DNA from: Macropodus opercularis
Lineage: Eukaryota; Chordata; Actinopteri; Anabantiformes; Osphronemidae
Assembly (NCBI GenBank): GCA_030770545.1
Contig: CM061109.1
Location: forward strand, 6,386,001-6,450,000
Direction: 5' to 3'
DNA length: 64,000 nt
Position numbers and translations under genes: made by a program. Within the stretch, counting starts at the first letter, position 1. Each line of letters opens with the position of its first letter. The notes under the pieces were generated by a model. That model was not told the origin of the DNA, did no database searches, and saw nothing but the letters and a program-made list of their open reading frames with translations. This document shows positions 1 through 11,200 of the stretch, piece by piece.

Positions 1-3000
1 AATTTCTTGTGCTAGATATGATACAAATACATCCCTGAAGCATGCAAACACCTTTAAAATGCATTTACTTTACTTTGACCAAAGTAGTGTTCTATTGGTC
101 TGAAATGCACAGAACAGGCCATTCTAAGCGTTTTCGCACTGTTTTCAACCTCAGTATTTCTTTAAGCTGCTGCATCTTAATGCAAGCAATGGCAATGAAG
201 TTTTTGTGCTAGATATGTTTCAAATACATCCCTGAAGCATGCAAACACCTTTAAAATGCTTTGAAATCATTTAGACCAAAGTAGTCTTCTTTTGGTCTGA
301 AATGCACTGAACAGGCCATTCTAAGCGTTTTCACACTGTTTCCAACCTCAGTATTTCTTTAAGCTGCTGCATCTTAATGCAAGCAATGGCAATGAAGTTT
401 TGTGCTAGATATGATCCAAATACATCCCTGAAGCATGCAAACACCTTTAAAATGCATTTACTTTACTTTGACCAAAGTAGTGTTCTTTTGGTCTGAAATG
501 CACAGAACAGGCCATTCTAAGCATTTTCGCACTGTTTCCAACCTCAGTATTTCTTTAAGCTGCTTCATCTTAATGCAAGCAATGGCAATGAAGTTTTTGT
601 GCTAGATATGATCCAAATACATCCCTGAAGCATGCAAACACCTTTAAAATGCATTTAAATCACTTTGACAAAAGTAGTGTTCTTTTGGTCTGAAATGCAC
701 TGAACAGGCCATTCTAAGCGTTCTCGCACTGTTTCCAGCCTCAGTATTTCTTTAAGCTGCTTCATCTTAATGCAAGCAATGGCAATGAAGTTTTTGTGCT
801 AGATATGATCCAAATACATCCCTGAAGCAGGCAAATACCTATAAAATGCATTTACTTTACTTTGACAAAAGTAGTGTTCTTTTGGTCTGAAATGCACAGA
901 ACAGGCCATTCTAAGCGTTTTCGCACTGTTTCCAACCTCAGAATTTCTTTAAGCAGCTGCATTTTAATGCAAGCAATGGCAATGAAGTTTTTGTGCTAGA
1001 TATGATCCAAATACATCCTTGAAGCATGCAAACACCTTTAAAATGCTTTAAAATCACTTTGACAAAAGTAGTGTTCTTTTGGTCTGAAATGCACAGAACA
1101 GGCCATTCTAAGCGTTTTCGCACTGTTTCCAACCTCACTATTTCTTTAAGCTGCTGCATCTTAATGCAAGCGATGGCAATGAAGTTTTTGTGCTAGATAT
1201 GATCCAAATACATCCCTGAAGCAGTCAAACACCTTTAAAATGCATTTACTTTTTTTTGACAAAAGTAGTGTTCTTTTGGTCTGAAATGCACTGAACAGGC
1301 CATTCTAAGCGTTTTCGCACTGTTTCCAACCTCAGTATTTCTTTAAGCTGCTGCATCTTAATGCAAGCAATGGCAATGAAGTTTATGTGCTAGACATGAT
1401 CCAAATACATCCCTGAAGCTGGCAACCACCTTTAAAATGCATTTAAATCACTTTGTTCAAAGTAGTGTTCTTTTGGTCTGAAATGCACAGAACAGGCCAT
1501 TCTCAGCGTTTTCACACTGTTTCCAACCTCAGAATTTCTTTAAGCAGCTGCATTTTAATGCAAGCAATGGCAATGAAGTTTTTGTGCTAGATATGATCCA
1601 AATACATCCTTGAAGCATGCAAACACCTTTAAAATGCTTTAAAATCACTTTGACAAAAGTAGTGTTCTTTTGGTCTGAAATGCACAGAACAGGCCATTCT
1701 AAGCGTTTTCGCACTGATTCCAACCTCACTATTTCTTTAAGCTGCTGCATCTTAATGCAAGCAATGGCAATGAAGTTTTTGTGCAAGATATGATCCAAAT
1801 ACATCCCTGAAGCAGGCAAATACCTTTAAAATGCATTTACTTTACTTTGACAAAAGTAGTGTTCTTTTGGTCTGAAATGCACAGAACAGGCCATTCTAAG
1901 CGTGTTCGCACTGTTTCCAACCTCACTATTTCTTTAAGCTGCTGCATCTTAATGCAAGCAATGGCAATGAAGTTTTTGTGCTAGATATGATCCAAATACA
2001 TCCCTGAAGCATGCAAACACCTTTAAAATGCTTTAAAATGACTTTGACAAAAGTAGTGTTCTTTTGGTCTGAAATGCACAGAACAGACCATTCTAAGCGT
2101 TTTCGCACAGTTTCCAATCTCAGTATTTCTTTTAGCTGCTGCATCTTAATGCAAGCAATGGCAATGAAGTTTTTGTGCTAGATATGATCCAAATACATCC
2201 CTGAAGCAGGCAAATACCTTTAAAATGCATTTACTTTACTTTGACAAAAGTAGTGTTCTTTTGGTCTGAAATGCACAGAACAGGCCATTCTAAGCGTTTT
2301 CACACTGTTTCCAACCTCAGTATTTCTTTAAGCTGCTGCATCTTAATGCAAGCAATGGCAATGAAGTTTTTGTGCTAGATATGATCCAAATACATCCCTG
2401 AAGCATGCAAACACCTTTAAAATGCTTTAAAATGACTATGACAAAAGTAATGTTCTTTTGGTCTGAAATGCACAGAACAGGCCATTCTAAGCGTTTTCGC
2501 ACTGATTCCAACCTCACTATTTCTTTAAGCTGCTGCATCTTAATGCAAGCAATGGCAATGAAGTTTTTGTGCAAGATATGATCCAAATACATCCCTGAAG
2601 CAGGCAAATACCTTTAAAATGCATTTACTTTACTTTGACAAAAGTAGTGTTCTTTTGGTCTGAAATGCACAGAACAGGCCATTCTAAGCGTTTTCGCACT
2701 GTTTCCAACCTCAGTTTTTCTTTAAGCTGCTGCATCTTAATGCAAGCAATGGCAATGAAGTTTTTGTGCAAGATATGATCCAAATACATCCCTGAAGCAG
2801 GCAAACACCTTTAAAATGCTTTAAAATCACTTTGACAAAAGTAGTGTTCTTTTGGTCTGAAATGCACAGAACAGGCCATTCTAAGCGTTTTCGCACTGTT
2901 TCCAACCTCAGTATTTCTTTAAGCTGCAGCATCCTAATGCAAGCAATGGCAATGACGTTTTTGTGCTAGATATGATCCAAATACATCCCTGAAGCATGCA

Positions 3001-3716
3001 AACATCTTTAAAATGCTTTAAAATCACTTTGACAAAAGTAGTGTTCTTTTGGTCTGAAAAGCACAGAACAGACCATTCTAAGCGTTTTCGCACTGTTTCC
3101 AACCTCAGTATTTCTTTAAGCTGCTGCATCTTAATGCAAGCAATGGCAATGAAGTTTTTGTGCTAGATATGATCCAAATACATCCCTGAAGCAGGCAAAC
3201 ACCTTTAAAATGCTTTAAAATCACTTTGACAAAAGTAGTGTTCTTTTGGTCTGAAATGCACAGAACAGGCCATTCTAAGCGTGTTCGCACTGTTTCCAAC
3301 CTCACTATTTCTTTAAGCTGCTGCATCTTAATGCAAGCAATGGCAATGAAGTTTTTGTGCTAGATATGATCCAAATACATCCCTGAAGCATGCAAACACC
3401 TTTAAAATGCTTTAAAATGACTATGACAAAAGTAATGTTCTTTTGGTCTGAAATGCACAGAACAGGCCATTCTAAGCGTTTTCGCACTGATTCCAACCTC
3501 ACTATTTCTTTAAGCTGCTGCATCTTAATGCAAGCAATGGCAATGAAGTTTTTGTGCTAGATATGATCCAAATACATCCCTGAAGCAGGCAAACACCTTT
3601 AAAATGCTTTAAAATCACTTTGACAAAAGTAGTGTTCTTTTGGTCTGAAATGCACAGAACAGGCCATTCTAAGCGTTTTCGCACTGTTTCCAACCTCAGT
3701 ATTTCTTTAAGCTGCT

Positions 3717-4902
3717 TCATCTTAATGCAAGCAATGGCAATGAAGCTTTTGTGCTAGATATGATCCAAATACATCCCTGAAGCAGGCAAAAACCTCTAAA
3801 GTTCTTTAAATGCACTTTGACAAAAGTAGTGTTCTTTTGGTCTGAAATGCACAGAACAGGCCATTCTAAGCGTTTTCGCACTGTTTCCAACCTCAGTATT
3901 TCTTTAAGCTGCTGCATCTTAATGCAAGCAATGGCAATGAAGTTTTTGTGCTAGATATGATCCAAATACATCCCTGAAGCAGGCAAACACCTTTAAAATG
4001 CTTTAAAATCACTTTGACAAAAGTAGTGTTCTTTTGGTCTGAAATGCACAGAACAGGCCATTCTAAGCGTTTTCGCACTGTTTCCAACCTCAGTATTTCT
4101 TTAAGCTGCTTCATCTTAATGCAAGCAATGGCAATGAAGTTTTTGTGCTAGATATGATCCAAATACATCCCTGAAGCATGCAAACACCTTTAAAATGCTT
4201 TGAAATCACTTGGACAAAGGAAGTGTTCTTTTGGTCTGAAATGCACTGAACAGGCCATTCTAAGCGTTTTCGCACTGTTTCCAACCTCAGTATTTCTTTA
4301 AGCTGCTTCATCTTAATGCAAGCAATGGCAATGAAGTTTTTGTGCTAGATATGATCCAAATACATCCCTGAAGCAGGCAAAAACCTCTAAAGTTCTTTAA
4401 ATGCACTTTGACAAAAGTAGTGTTCTTTTGGTCTGAAATGCACAGAACAGGCCATTCTAAGCGTTTTCGCACTGTTTCCAACCTCAGTATTTCTTTAAGC
4501 TGCTGCATCTTAATGCAAGCAATGGCAATGAAGTTTTTGTGCTAGATATGATCCAAATACATCCCTGAAGCAGGCAAACACCTTTAAAATGCTTTAAAAT
4601 CACTTTGACAAAAGTAGTGTTCTTTTGGTCTGAAATGCACAGAACAGGCCATTCTAAGCGTTTTCGCACTGTTTCCAACCTCAGTATTTCTTTAAGCTGC
4701 TTCATCTTAATGCAAGCAATGGCAATGAAGCTTTTGTGCTAGATATGATCCAAATACATCCCTGAAGCAGGCAAAAACCTCTAAAGTTCTTTAAATGCAC
4801 TTTGACAAAAGTAGTGTTCTTTTGGTCTGAAATGCACAGAACAGGCCATTCTAAGCGTTTTCGCACTGTTTCCAACCTCAGTATTTCTTTAAGCAGCTGC
4901 AT
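3717..4902 (-). repeat. 591-bp (3-mer) higher-order repeat in minus arm
   Basis: A monomer pair at 3717-4114 recurs almost unchanged at 4308-4705, a step of 591 bp or three monomers. One member has the distinctive CTCTAAAGTTCTTTAAATGC variant, at about 3793, 4386 and again 4780. The third monomer (4111-4311) carries a variant, TTGGACAAAGGAAGTG, that reappears in reverse complement in the plus arm near 19900, 20890, 27710 and 34600. Confidence 0.7.
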
Positions 4903-5612
4903 TTTAATGCAAGCAATGGCAATGAAGTTTTTGTGCTAGATATGATCCAAATACATCCCTGAAGCAGGCAAATACCTTTAAAATGCATTTACTTTACTTT
5001 GACAAAAGTAGTGTTCTTTTGGTCTGAAATGCACAGAACAGGCCATTCTAAGCGTTTTCGCACTGTTTCCAACCTCAGAATTTCTTTAAGCAGCTGCATT
5101 TTAATGCAAGCAATGGCAATGAAGTTTTTGTGCTAGATATGATCCAAATACATCCTTGAAGCATGCAAACACCTTTAAAATGCTTTAAAATCACTTTGAC
5201 AAAAGTAGTGTTCTTTTGGTCTGAAATGCACAGAACAGGCCATTCTAAGCGTTTTCGCACTGTTTCCAACCTCACTATTTCTTTAAGCTGCTGCATCTTA
5301 ATGCAAGCAATGGCAATGAAGTTTTTGTGCTAGATATGATCCAAATACATCCCTGAAGCTGGCAACCACCTTTAAAATGCATTTAAATCACTTTGTTCAA
5401 AGTAGTGTTCTTTTGGTCTGAAATGCACAGAACAGGCCATTCTAAGCGTTTTCAGCCTCAGTAATTCTTTAAGCTGCTGCATCTTAATGGAGGCAATGGC
5501 AATACATTTTATGTGCTAGATATGACCCAAATACATCCCTGAAGCTGGCAAACACCTTTAAAATGCATTTAAATCACTTTAAAATCGCATTGTTTCCAGC
5601 CTCAGTATTTCT

Positions 5613-5616
5613 TTAA
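5613..5616. repeat. TTAA target-site duplication, left copy
   Basis: The satellite reads TTTCTTTAA and then switches to unrelated sequence. TTAA lies naturally in the monomer (TTTCTTTAAGCTGC). A second TTAA at 6883-6886 restarts the monomer at the same point, so removing 5617-6882 and one TTAA restores an uninterrupted monomer. TTAA duplication is diagnostic of piggyBac-superfamily insertion. Confidence 0.95.
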
Positions 5617-5632
5617 CCCTTGTACTATGTTG
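5617..5632 (+). repeat. piggyBac terminal inverted repeat, left
   Basis: CCCTTGTACTATGTTG lies directly inside the left TTAA and matches the other end at 12 of 16 positions. It is followed by a run of nine A and a second TATGTTG at 5652, consistent with a small insertion in the terminal region. Confidence 0.85.
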
Positions 5633-5823
5633 AAAAAAAAATCACATTGATTATGTTGCGGGTCATTTTGATAAGATAAATACTTATAAAACAAAAATAC
5701 AATACAATTTCAATCTCCAGAACTTTTTGGAAGAACTATTTAGTTAAAGTTTTTCCTTCTTAACAAAATAATTTCTTTTTTTAACTTTTTAACATTTTCT
5801 CAGATTTTCAATGTGCAACATTT

Positions 5824-6528
5824 TCAATGTTGTTCACATGATGGGCATAATGTAACTGTGTGCTTCCTGCAGATGTAATTCTTGCATTTCACACAAAAGG
5901 TGCTTGTTTTACTGACCTTTTGGGAGGGACAGACTTGGCATCTCTTCAGTTTCTTTACACCTGGATCCACTGCATTCCATAGACTTGCAGTTGCTTCCCC
6001 CTTTGACCTGTATACTCCAGCTAATATCAGAATTCCAAAATAATCATGCAAGTCAGTCTGATCCAGTGGCTTCCATTTCTCTTGAACTACACATCTCCCC
6101 TCCAAGTTAGTCATGTCGAGTATAATCCTCTCTATCGGTGGGGATATGAAGAGCTCAAATGCTGATTGAATATCATCAACTCGTGTGACGGCAAATCTTG
6201 TAGGACCAAGAGTCATTTTGATGAAATTGGAAGATGACAGTCTGCCTCGGCTTTGGTGTGGCGATGTTGACCATTTTATATTACCGTCTTTAGATGTCCA
6301 TGTCCCCTCTGTGGACGATGAGTGTTGCATTTCGTGGTTTTCATCTGCGGCGGCAGACTCCTCTTCCGAATCCTCCTCATCGTAAGAAAATTGGCAGTCA
6401 GGATCATCAATAACATTGTCCTCCGTCTCTGAAAGATCCTCTGTCTCTGATATCTCTTCTTCTTCGTCACTATCCCAGTTAAAAATCTCTGATAAAACCT
6501 CTTCAGCTGAAAACCTTCTGGAGCTCAT
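5824..6528 (-). CDS. piggyBac transposase-derived protein lacking the catalytic core (N-terminal region joined to cysteine-rich domain)
   Basis: An open frame of 234 residues starting at the ATG at 6526-6528 (AAAATGA context); an upstream in-frame Met at 6606 adds 26 unlikely residues. Residues 20-60 are strongly acidic (runs of D and E), and residues 122-186 match the start of the DDE_Tnp_1_7 fold of vertebrate PGBD4-like transposases, ending in a SLWNA motif. At about residue 187 (near base 5970) the sequence jumps to the C-terminal cysteine-rich domain, with Cys/His at 197, 200, 212, 215, 220, 223, 228 and 231 (CX2CX11CX2CX4CX2HX4CX2C). In piggyBac this zinc domain recognises the terminal repeats. 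The missing middle holds the catalytic aspartates, so it cannot catalyse transposition. The fusion keeps frame, with no stop. It could be an end-binding repressor or simply a decaying deletion copy; transcription is unknown. Confidence 0.82.
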   Translation of the reverse strand: MSSRRFSAEEVLSEIFNWDSDEEEEISETEDLSETEDNVIDDPDCQFSYDEEDSEEESAAADENHEMQHSSSTEGTWTSKDGNIKWSTSPHQSRGRLSSSNFIKMTLGPTRFAVTRVDDIQSAFELFISPPIERIILDMTNLEGRCVVQEKWKPLDQTDLHDYFGILILAGVYRSKGEATASLWNAVDPGVKKLKRCQVCPSQKVSKTSTFCVKCKNYICRKHTVTLCPSCEQH

Positions 6529-6850
6529 TTTTGGTGTGTTTCTCGAAGAGATGACATGAGAATAGTGACAAGGACAAGGGTGGGAACGTATGTCCCGTAC
6601 CCACACCTGGGTCTTTGAGTCTAAATGCCTATTCAGAGGGAGTCAAAATACAATTAACTAGGCAATCAAAACAAAGCACATCAAAGAGACATGGTTAATT
6701 TGTATTGAAACTCTGCACAGACATTCCAGGACACATCAAAGTGTCCATATTTTACACACCAATTCATGACCCCAGATAAGGAAATGTCACCAACTTTCAT
6801 GAAGAAGAAGAAAGGATAACCAGTACTTTGATCAACAAAAAAACTGAAAT

Positions 6851-6865
6851 GGGTCAAATTGACCC
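6851..6865. promoter_or_regulatory. Perfect 7-bp-arm palindrome near the piggyBac right end (ERE-like)
   Basis: GGGTCAAATTGACCC is a perfect palindrome around one central base. It contains GGTCAnnnTGACC, the consensus core of an oestrogen response element. It lies just inside the terminal repeat, and its half GGGTCA is shared with the other end, so it may simply be part of the transposase-binding end. Receptor binding is not shown. Confidence 0.4.
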
Positions 6866-6866
6866 T

Positions 6867-6882
6867 TAACATAATATAAAGG
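6867..6882 (-). repeat. piggyBac terminal inverted repeat, right
   Basis: Reads CCTTTATATTATGTTA on the minus strand, directly inside the right TTAA. It pairs with 5617-5632, the mismatches being C/T or G/A only. Confidence 0.85.
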
Positions 6883-7217
6883 TTAAGCTGCTGCATCTTA
6901 ATGCAAGCAATGGCAATAAAGTTTTTGTGCCAGATATGATCTAAATACATCCCTGAAGCAGGCAAACACCTTTAAAATGCATTGAAATCACTTTGATCAA
7001 AGTAGTGTTCTTTTGGTCTGAAATGCACAGAACAGGCCATTCTAAGCGTTTTCGCACTGTTTCCAGCCTCAGTATTTCTTTAAGCAGCTGCATCTTAATG
7101 CAAGCAATGGCAATGAAGTTTTTGTGCTAGAAATGATCCAAATACATCCCTGAAGCAACCAAACACCTTTAAAATGCTTTAAAATCACTTTGACAAAAGT
7201 AGTGTTCTTTTGGTCTG
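6883..7217 (-). repeat. Satellite remnant, minus orientation, including right TTAA copy (6883-6886)
   Basis: The monomer interrupted at 5616 resumes at TTAAGCTGCTGCATC and continues for about 1.7 monomers, still in the minus orientation (TTCTTTTGGTCTG). It stops at TGGTCTG (7211-7217), where the orientation flips. Confidence 0.95.
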
Positions 7218-8279
7218 TGTTTGCATGCTTCAGGGATGTATTTGGATCATATCTATATCTAGCACAAAAACTTCATTGCCATTGCTTGCATTAAGATGCA
7301 GCAGCTTAAAGAAATACTGAGGCTGGAAACATTGCGAACACGCTTAGATTGGCCTGTTCTGTGCATTTCAGACCAAAAGAACACTACTTTTGTCAAAGTG
7401 ATTTTAAAGCATTTTAAAGGTGTTTGCATGCTTCAGGGATGTATTTAGATCATATCTAGCAAAAAAACTTCATTGTCATTGCTTGCATTAAGATGCAGCA
7501 GGTTAAAGAAATACTGAGGCTGGAAACAGTGTGAAAACGCTTAGAATGGCCTGTTCTGTGCATTTCAGACCAAAAGAACACTACTTTTGTCAAAGTGATT
7601 TCAAATTATTTTAAAGGTGTTTGCATGCTTCAGGGATGTATTTGGATCATATCTAGCACAAAAACTTCATTGCCATGCTTGCATTAAGATGCAGCAGCTT
7701 AAAGAAATACTGAGGCTGGAAACATTGCGAAAACGCTTAGATTGGCCTGTTCTGTGCATTTCAGACCAAAAGAACACTACTTTTGTCAAAGTGATTTCAA
7801 AGCATTTTAAAGGTGTTTGCCTTCTTCAGGGATGTATTTGGATCATATCTAGCACAAAAACTTCATTGCCATTGCTTGCATTAAGATGCAGCAGATTAGA
7901 GAAATACTGAGGTTGGAAACAGTGCGACAACGCTTAGAATGGCCTGTTCAGTGCATTTCAGACCAAAAGAACACTACTTTTGTCAAAGTAAAGTAAATGC
8001 ATTTTAAAGGTGTTTGCCTGCTTCAATTATGTATTTGGATCATATCTAGCACAAAAACTTCATTGCCATTGATTACATTAAGATGCAGCAGCTTAAAGAA
8101 ATACTGAGGGTGAAAACAGTGCGAAAATGCTTAGAATGGCCTGTTCTGTGCATTTCAGACCAAAAGAACACTACTTTTGTCAAAGTAAAGTAAATGCATT
8201 TTAAAGGTGTTTGCCTGCTTCAATGATGTATTTGGATCATATCTAGCACAAAAACTTCATTGCCATTGATTACATTAAG

Positions 8280-11200
8280 ATGCAGCAGCTTAAAGAAATA
8301 CTGAGGGTGAAAACAGTGCGAAAACGCTTAGAATGGCCTGTTCTGTGCATTTCAGACCAAAAGAACACTACTGTTGTCAAAGTGATTTCAAAGCATTTTA
8401 AAGGTGTTTGCATGCTTAAAAGATGTATTTGGATCATATCTAGCACAAAAACTTCATTGCCATTGCTTGCATTAAGATGCAGCAGCTTAAAGAAATACTG
8501 AGGTTGGAAACAGTGCGAAAACGCTTAGAATGGCCTGTTCTGTGCATTTCAGACCAAAAGAACACTACTTTTGTCAAAGTAAAGTAAATGCATGTTAAAG
8601 GTGTTTGCCTGCTTCAGGGATGTATTTGGATCATATCTAGCACAAAAACTTCATTGCCATTGCTTGCATTAAGATGCAGCAGCTTAAAGAAATTCTGAGG
8701 TTGGAAACAGTGCGAAAACGCTTAGAATGGCCTGTTCTGTGCATTTCAGACCAAAAGAACATTACTTTTGTCAAAGTGATTTTAAAGCATTTTAAAGGTG
8801 TTTGCATGCTTCAAGGAAGTATTTGGATCATATCTAGCACAAAAACTTCATTGCCATTGCTTGCATTAAGATGCAGCAGCTTAAAGAAATACTGAGGTTG
8901 GAAACAGTGCGACAACGCTTAGAATGGCCTGTTCTGTGCATTTCAGACCAAAAGAACACTACTTTTGTCAAAGTAAAGTAAATGCATTTTAAAGGTGTTT
9001 GCCTGCTTCAATTATGTATTTGGATCATATCTAGCACAAAAACTTCATTGCCATTGATTACATTAAGATGCAGCAGCTTAAAGAAATACTGAGGGTGAAA
9101 ACAGTGCGAAAACGCTTAGAATGGCCTGTTCTGTGCATTTCAGACCAAAAGAACACTACTTTTGTCAAAGTAAAGTAAATGCATTTTAAAGGTGTTTGCC
9201 TGCTTCAATGATGTATTTGGATCATATCTAGCACAAAAACTTCATTGCCATTGATTACATTAAGATGCAGCAGCTTAAAGAAATACTGAGGGTGAAAACA
9301 GTGCGAAAACGCTTAGAATGGCCTGTTCTGTGCATTTCAGACCAAAAGAACACTACTGTTGTCAAAGTGATTTCAAAGCATTTTAAAGGTGTTTGCATGC
9401 TTAAAAGATGTATTTGGATCATATCTAGCACAAAAACTTCATTGCCATTGCTTGCATTAAGATGCAGCAGCTTAAAGAAATACTGAGGTTGGAAACAGTG
9501 CGAAAACGCTTAGAATGGCCTGTTCTGTGCATTTCAGACCAAAAGAACACTACTTTGGTCAAAGTGATTTCAAAGCATTTTAAAGGTGTTTGCATGCTTC
9601 AGGGATGTATTTGGATCATATCTAGCACAAAAACTTCATTGTCATTGCTCACATTAAGATGCAGCAGCTTAAAGAAATACTGAGGTTGGAAACAGTGCGA
9701 AAACGCTTAGAATGGCCTGTTCTGTGCATTTCAGACCAAAAGAACACTACTTTTGTCAAAGTAAAGTAAATGCATGTTAAAGGTGTTTGCCTGCTTCAGG
9801 GATGTATTTGGATCATATCTAGCACAAAAACTTCATTGCCATTGCTTGCATTAAGATGCAGCAGCTTAAAGAAATTCTGAGGTTGGAAACAGTGCGAAAA
9901 CGCTTAGAATGGCCTGTTCTGTGCATTTCAGACCAAAAGAACATTACTTTTGTCAAAGTGATTTTAAAGCATTTTAAAGGTGTTTGCATGCTTCAAGGAA
10001 GTATTTGGATCATATCTAGCACAAAAACTTCATTGCCATTGCTTGCATTAAGATGCAGCAGCTTAAAGAAATACTGAGGTTGGAAACAGTGCGACAACGC
10101 TTAGAATGGCCTGTTCTGTGCATTTCAGACCAAAAGAACACTACTTTTGTCAAAGTAAAGTAAATGCATTTTAAAGGTGTTTGCCTGCTTCAATTATGTA
10201 TTTGGATCATATCTAGCACAAAAACTTCATTGCCATTGATTACATTAAGATGCAGCAGCTTAAAGAAATACTGAGGGTGAAAACAGTGCGAAAACGCTTA
10301 GAATGGCCTGTTCTGTGCATTTCAGACCAAAAGAACACTACTTTTGTCAAAGTAAAGTAAATGCATTTTAAAGGTGTTTGCCTGCTTCAATGATGTATTT
10401 GGATCATATCTAGCACAAAAACTTCATTGCCATTGATTACATTAAGATGCAGCAGCTTAAAGAAATACTGAGGGTGAAAACAGTGCGAAAACGCTTAGAA
10501 TGGCCTGTTCTGTGCATTTCAGACCAAAAGAACACTACTGTTGTCAAAGTGATTTCAAAGCATTTTAAAGGTGTTTGCATGCTTAAAAGATGTATTTGGA
10601 TCATATCTAGCACAAAAACTTCATTGCCATTGCTTGCATTAAGATGCAGCAGCTTAAAGAAATACTGAGGTTGGAAACAGTGCGAAAACGCTTAGAATGG
10701 CCTGTTCTGTGCATTTCAGACCAAAAGAACACTACTTTTGTCAAAGTAAAGTAAATGCATGTTAAAGGTGTTTGCCTGCTTCAGGGATGTATTTGGATCA
10801 TATCTAGCACAAAAACTTCATTGCCATTGCTTGCATTAAGATGCAGCAGCTTAAAGAAATTCTGAGGTTGGAAACAGTGCGAAAACGCTTAGAATGGCCT
10901 GTTCTGTGCATTTCAGACCAAAAGAACACTACTTTTGTCAAAGTGATTTCAATACATTTTAAAGGTGTTTGCATGCTTTAGGGAGGTATTTGGATCATAT
11001 CTAGCACAAAAACTTCATTGCCATTGCTTGCATTAAGATGCAGCAGCTTAAAGAAATACTGAGGTTGGAAACAGTGCGAAAACGCTTAGAATGGCCTGTT
11101 CTGTGCATTTCAGACCAAAAGAACACTACTTTTGTCAAAGTGATTTCAAAGCATTTTAAAGGTGTTTGCCTTCTTCAGGGATGTATTTGGATCATATGTA

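Larger units (their letters stand above)
1..5616 (-). repeat. 197-bp satellite array, minus-orientation arm
   Basis: Head-to-tail AT-rich monomers of about 197 bp, defining the plus orientation as the strand that reads ATGCAGCAGCTTAAAG. Here all copies are in reverse (CTTTAAGCTGCTGCAT), for example at 2520, 2717, 2914 and 3111. Monomers differ by point changes, and two interchangeable 18-bp versions of one segment are visible: GTGATTTTAAAGC-type and GTAAAGTAAATGC-type (seen here as GCATTTACTTTAC). The array enters from beyond base 1, so its full length is unknown. The last part, about 5440-5616, is degraded: shortened monomers with internal deletions, such as TTTTCAGCCTCAG lacking the usual CGCACTGTTTCC. 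The monomer length is close to a nucleosome repeat, as in many centromeric satellites, but centromere identity is only inferred. Confidence 0.95.
5617..6882 (-). mobile_element. Internally deleted piggyBac element inserted in satellite
   Basis: A 1266-bp insertion bounded by TTAA on both sides, with imperfect terminal inverted repeats. The left end is CCCTTGTACTATGTTG and the right end, reverse-complemented, is CCTTTATATTATGTTA: 12 of 16 match and all four differences are transitions. Subterminal GGGTCATTTTGA (5660-5671) matches the reverse complement of the right end at 11 of 12 positions. On the left the TIR seems interrupted, because TATGTTG occurs twice (5626-5632 and 5652-5658). It carries a minus-strand transposase-derived frame at 5824-6528. 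The intact family encodes a transposase of roughly 550-600 residues, so this copy is non-autonomous. Bases 5633-5823 and 6529-6850 show no other gene. Confidence 0.93.

Noticed and set aside
938..5296. Minus-strand frames of 66-96 codons in the first satellite arm as a gene family
   Set aside because: They repeat with the 197-bp period, change frame from monomer to monomer, and vanish in monomers with GTAAAGTAAATGC. This is what a homogeneous satellite produces by chance.
6185..6385. Plus-strand frame opposite the piggyBac gene
   Set aside because: Antisense shadow of the acidic D/E/S region; no independent similarity recognised.
6681..6965. Minus-strand 94-codon frame crossing the right piggyBac end
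   Set aside because: A chance frame running from satellite into the transposon end, through both the TIR and TTAA.
9480..9510. CENP-B box in the monomer (TTGGAAACAGTG)
   Set aside because: It shares GTTGGAAAC with the human box, but the essential TTCG and CGGG positions are mostly missing (about 4 of 9 key bases match).
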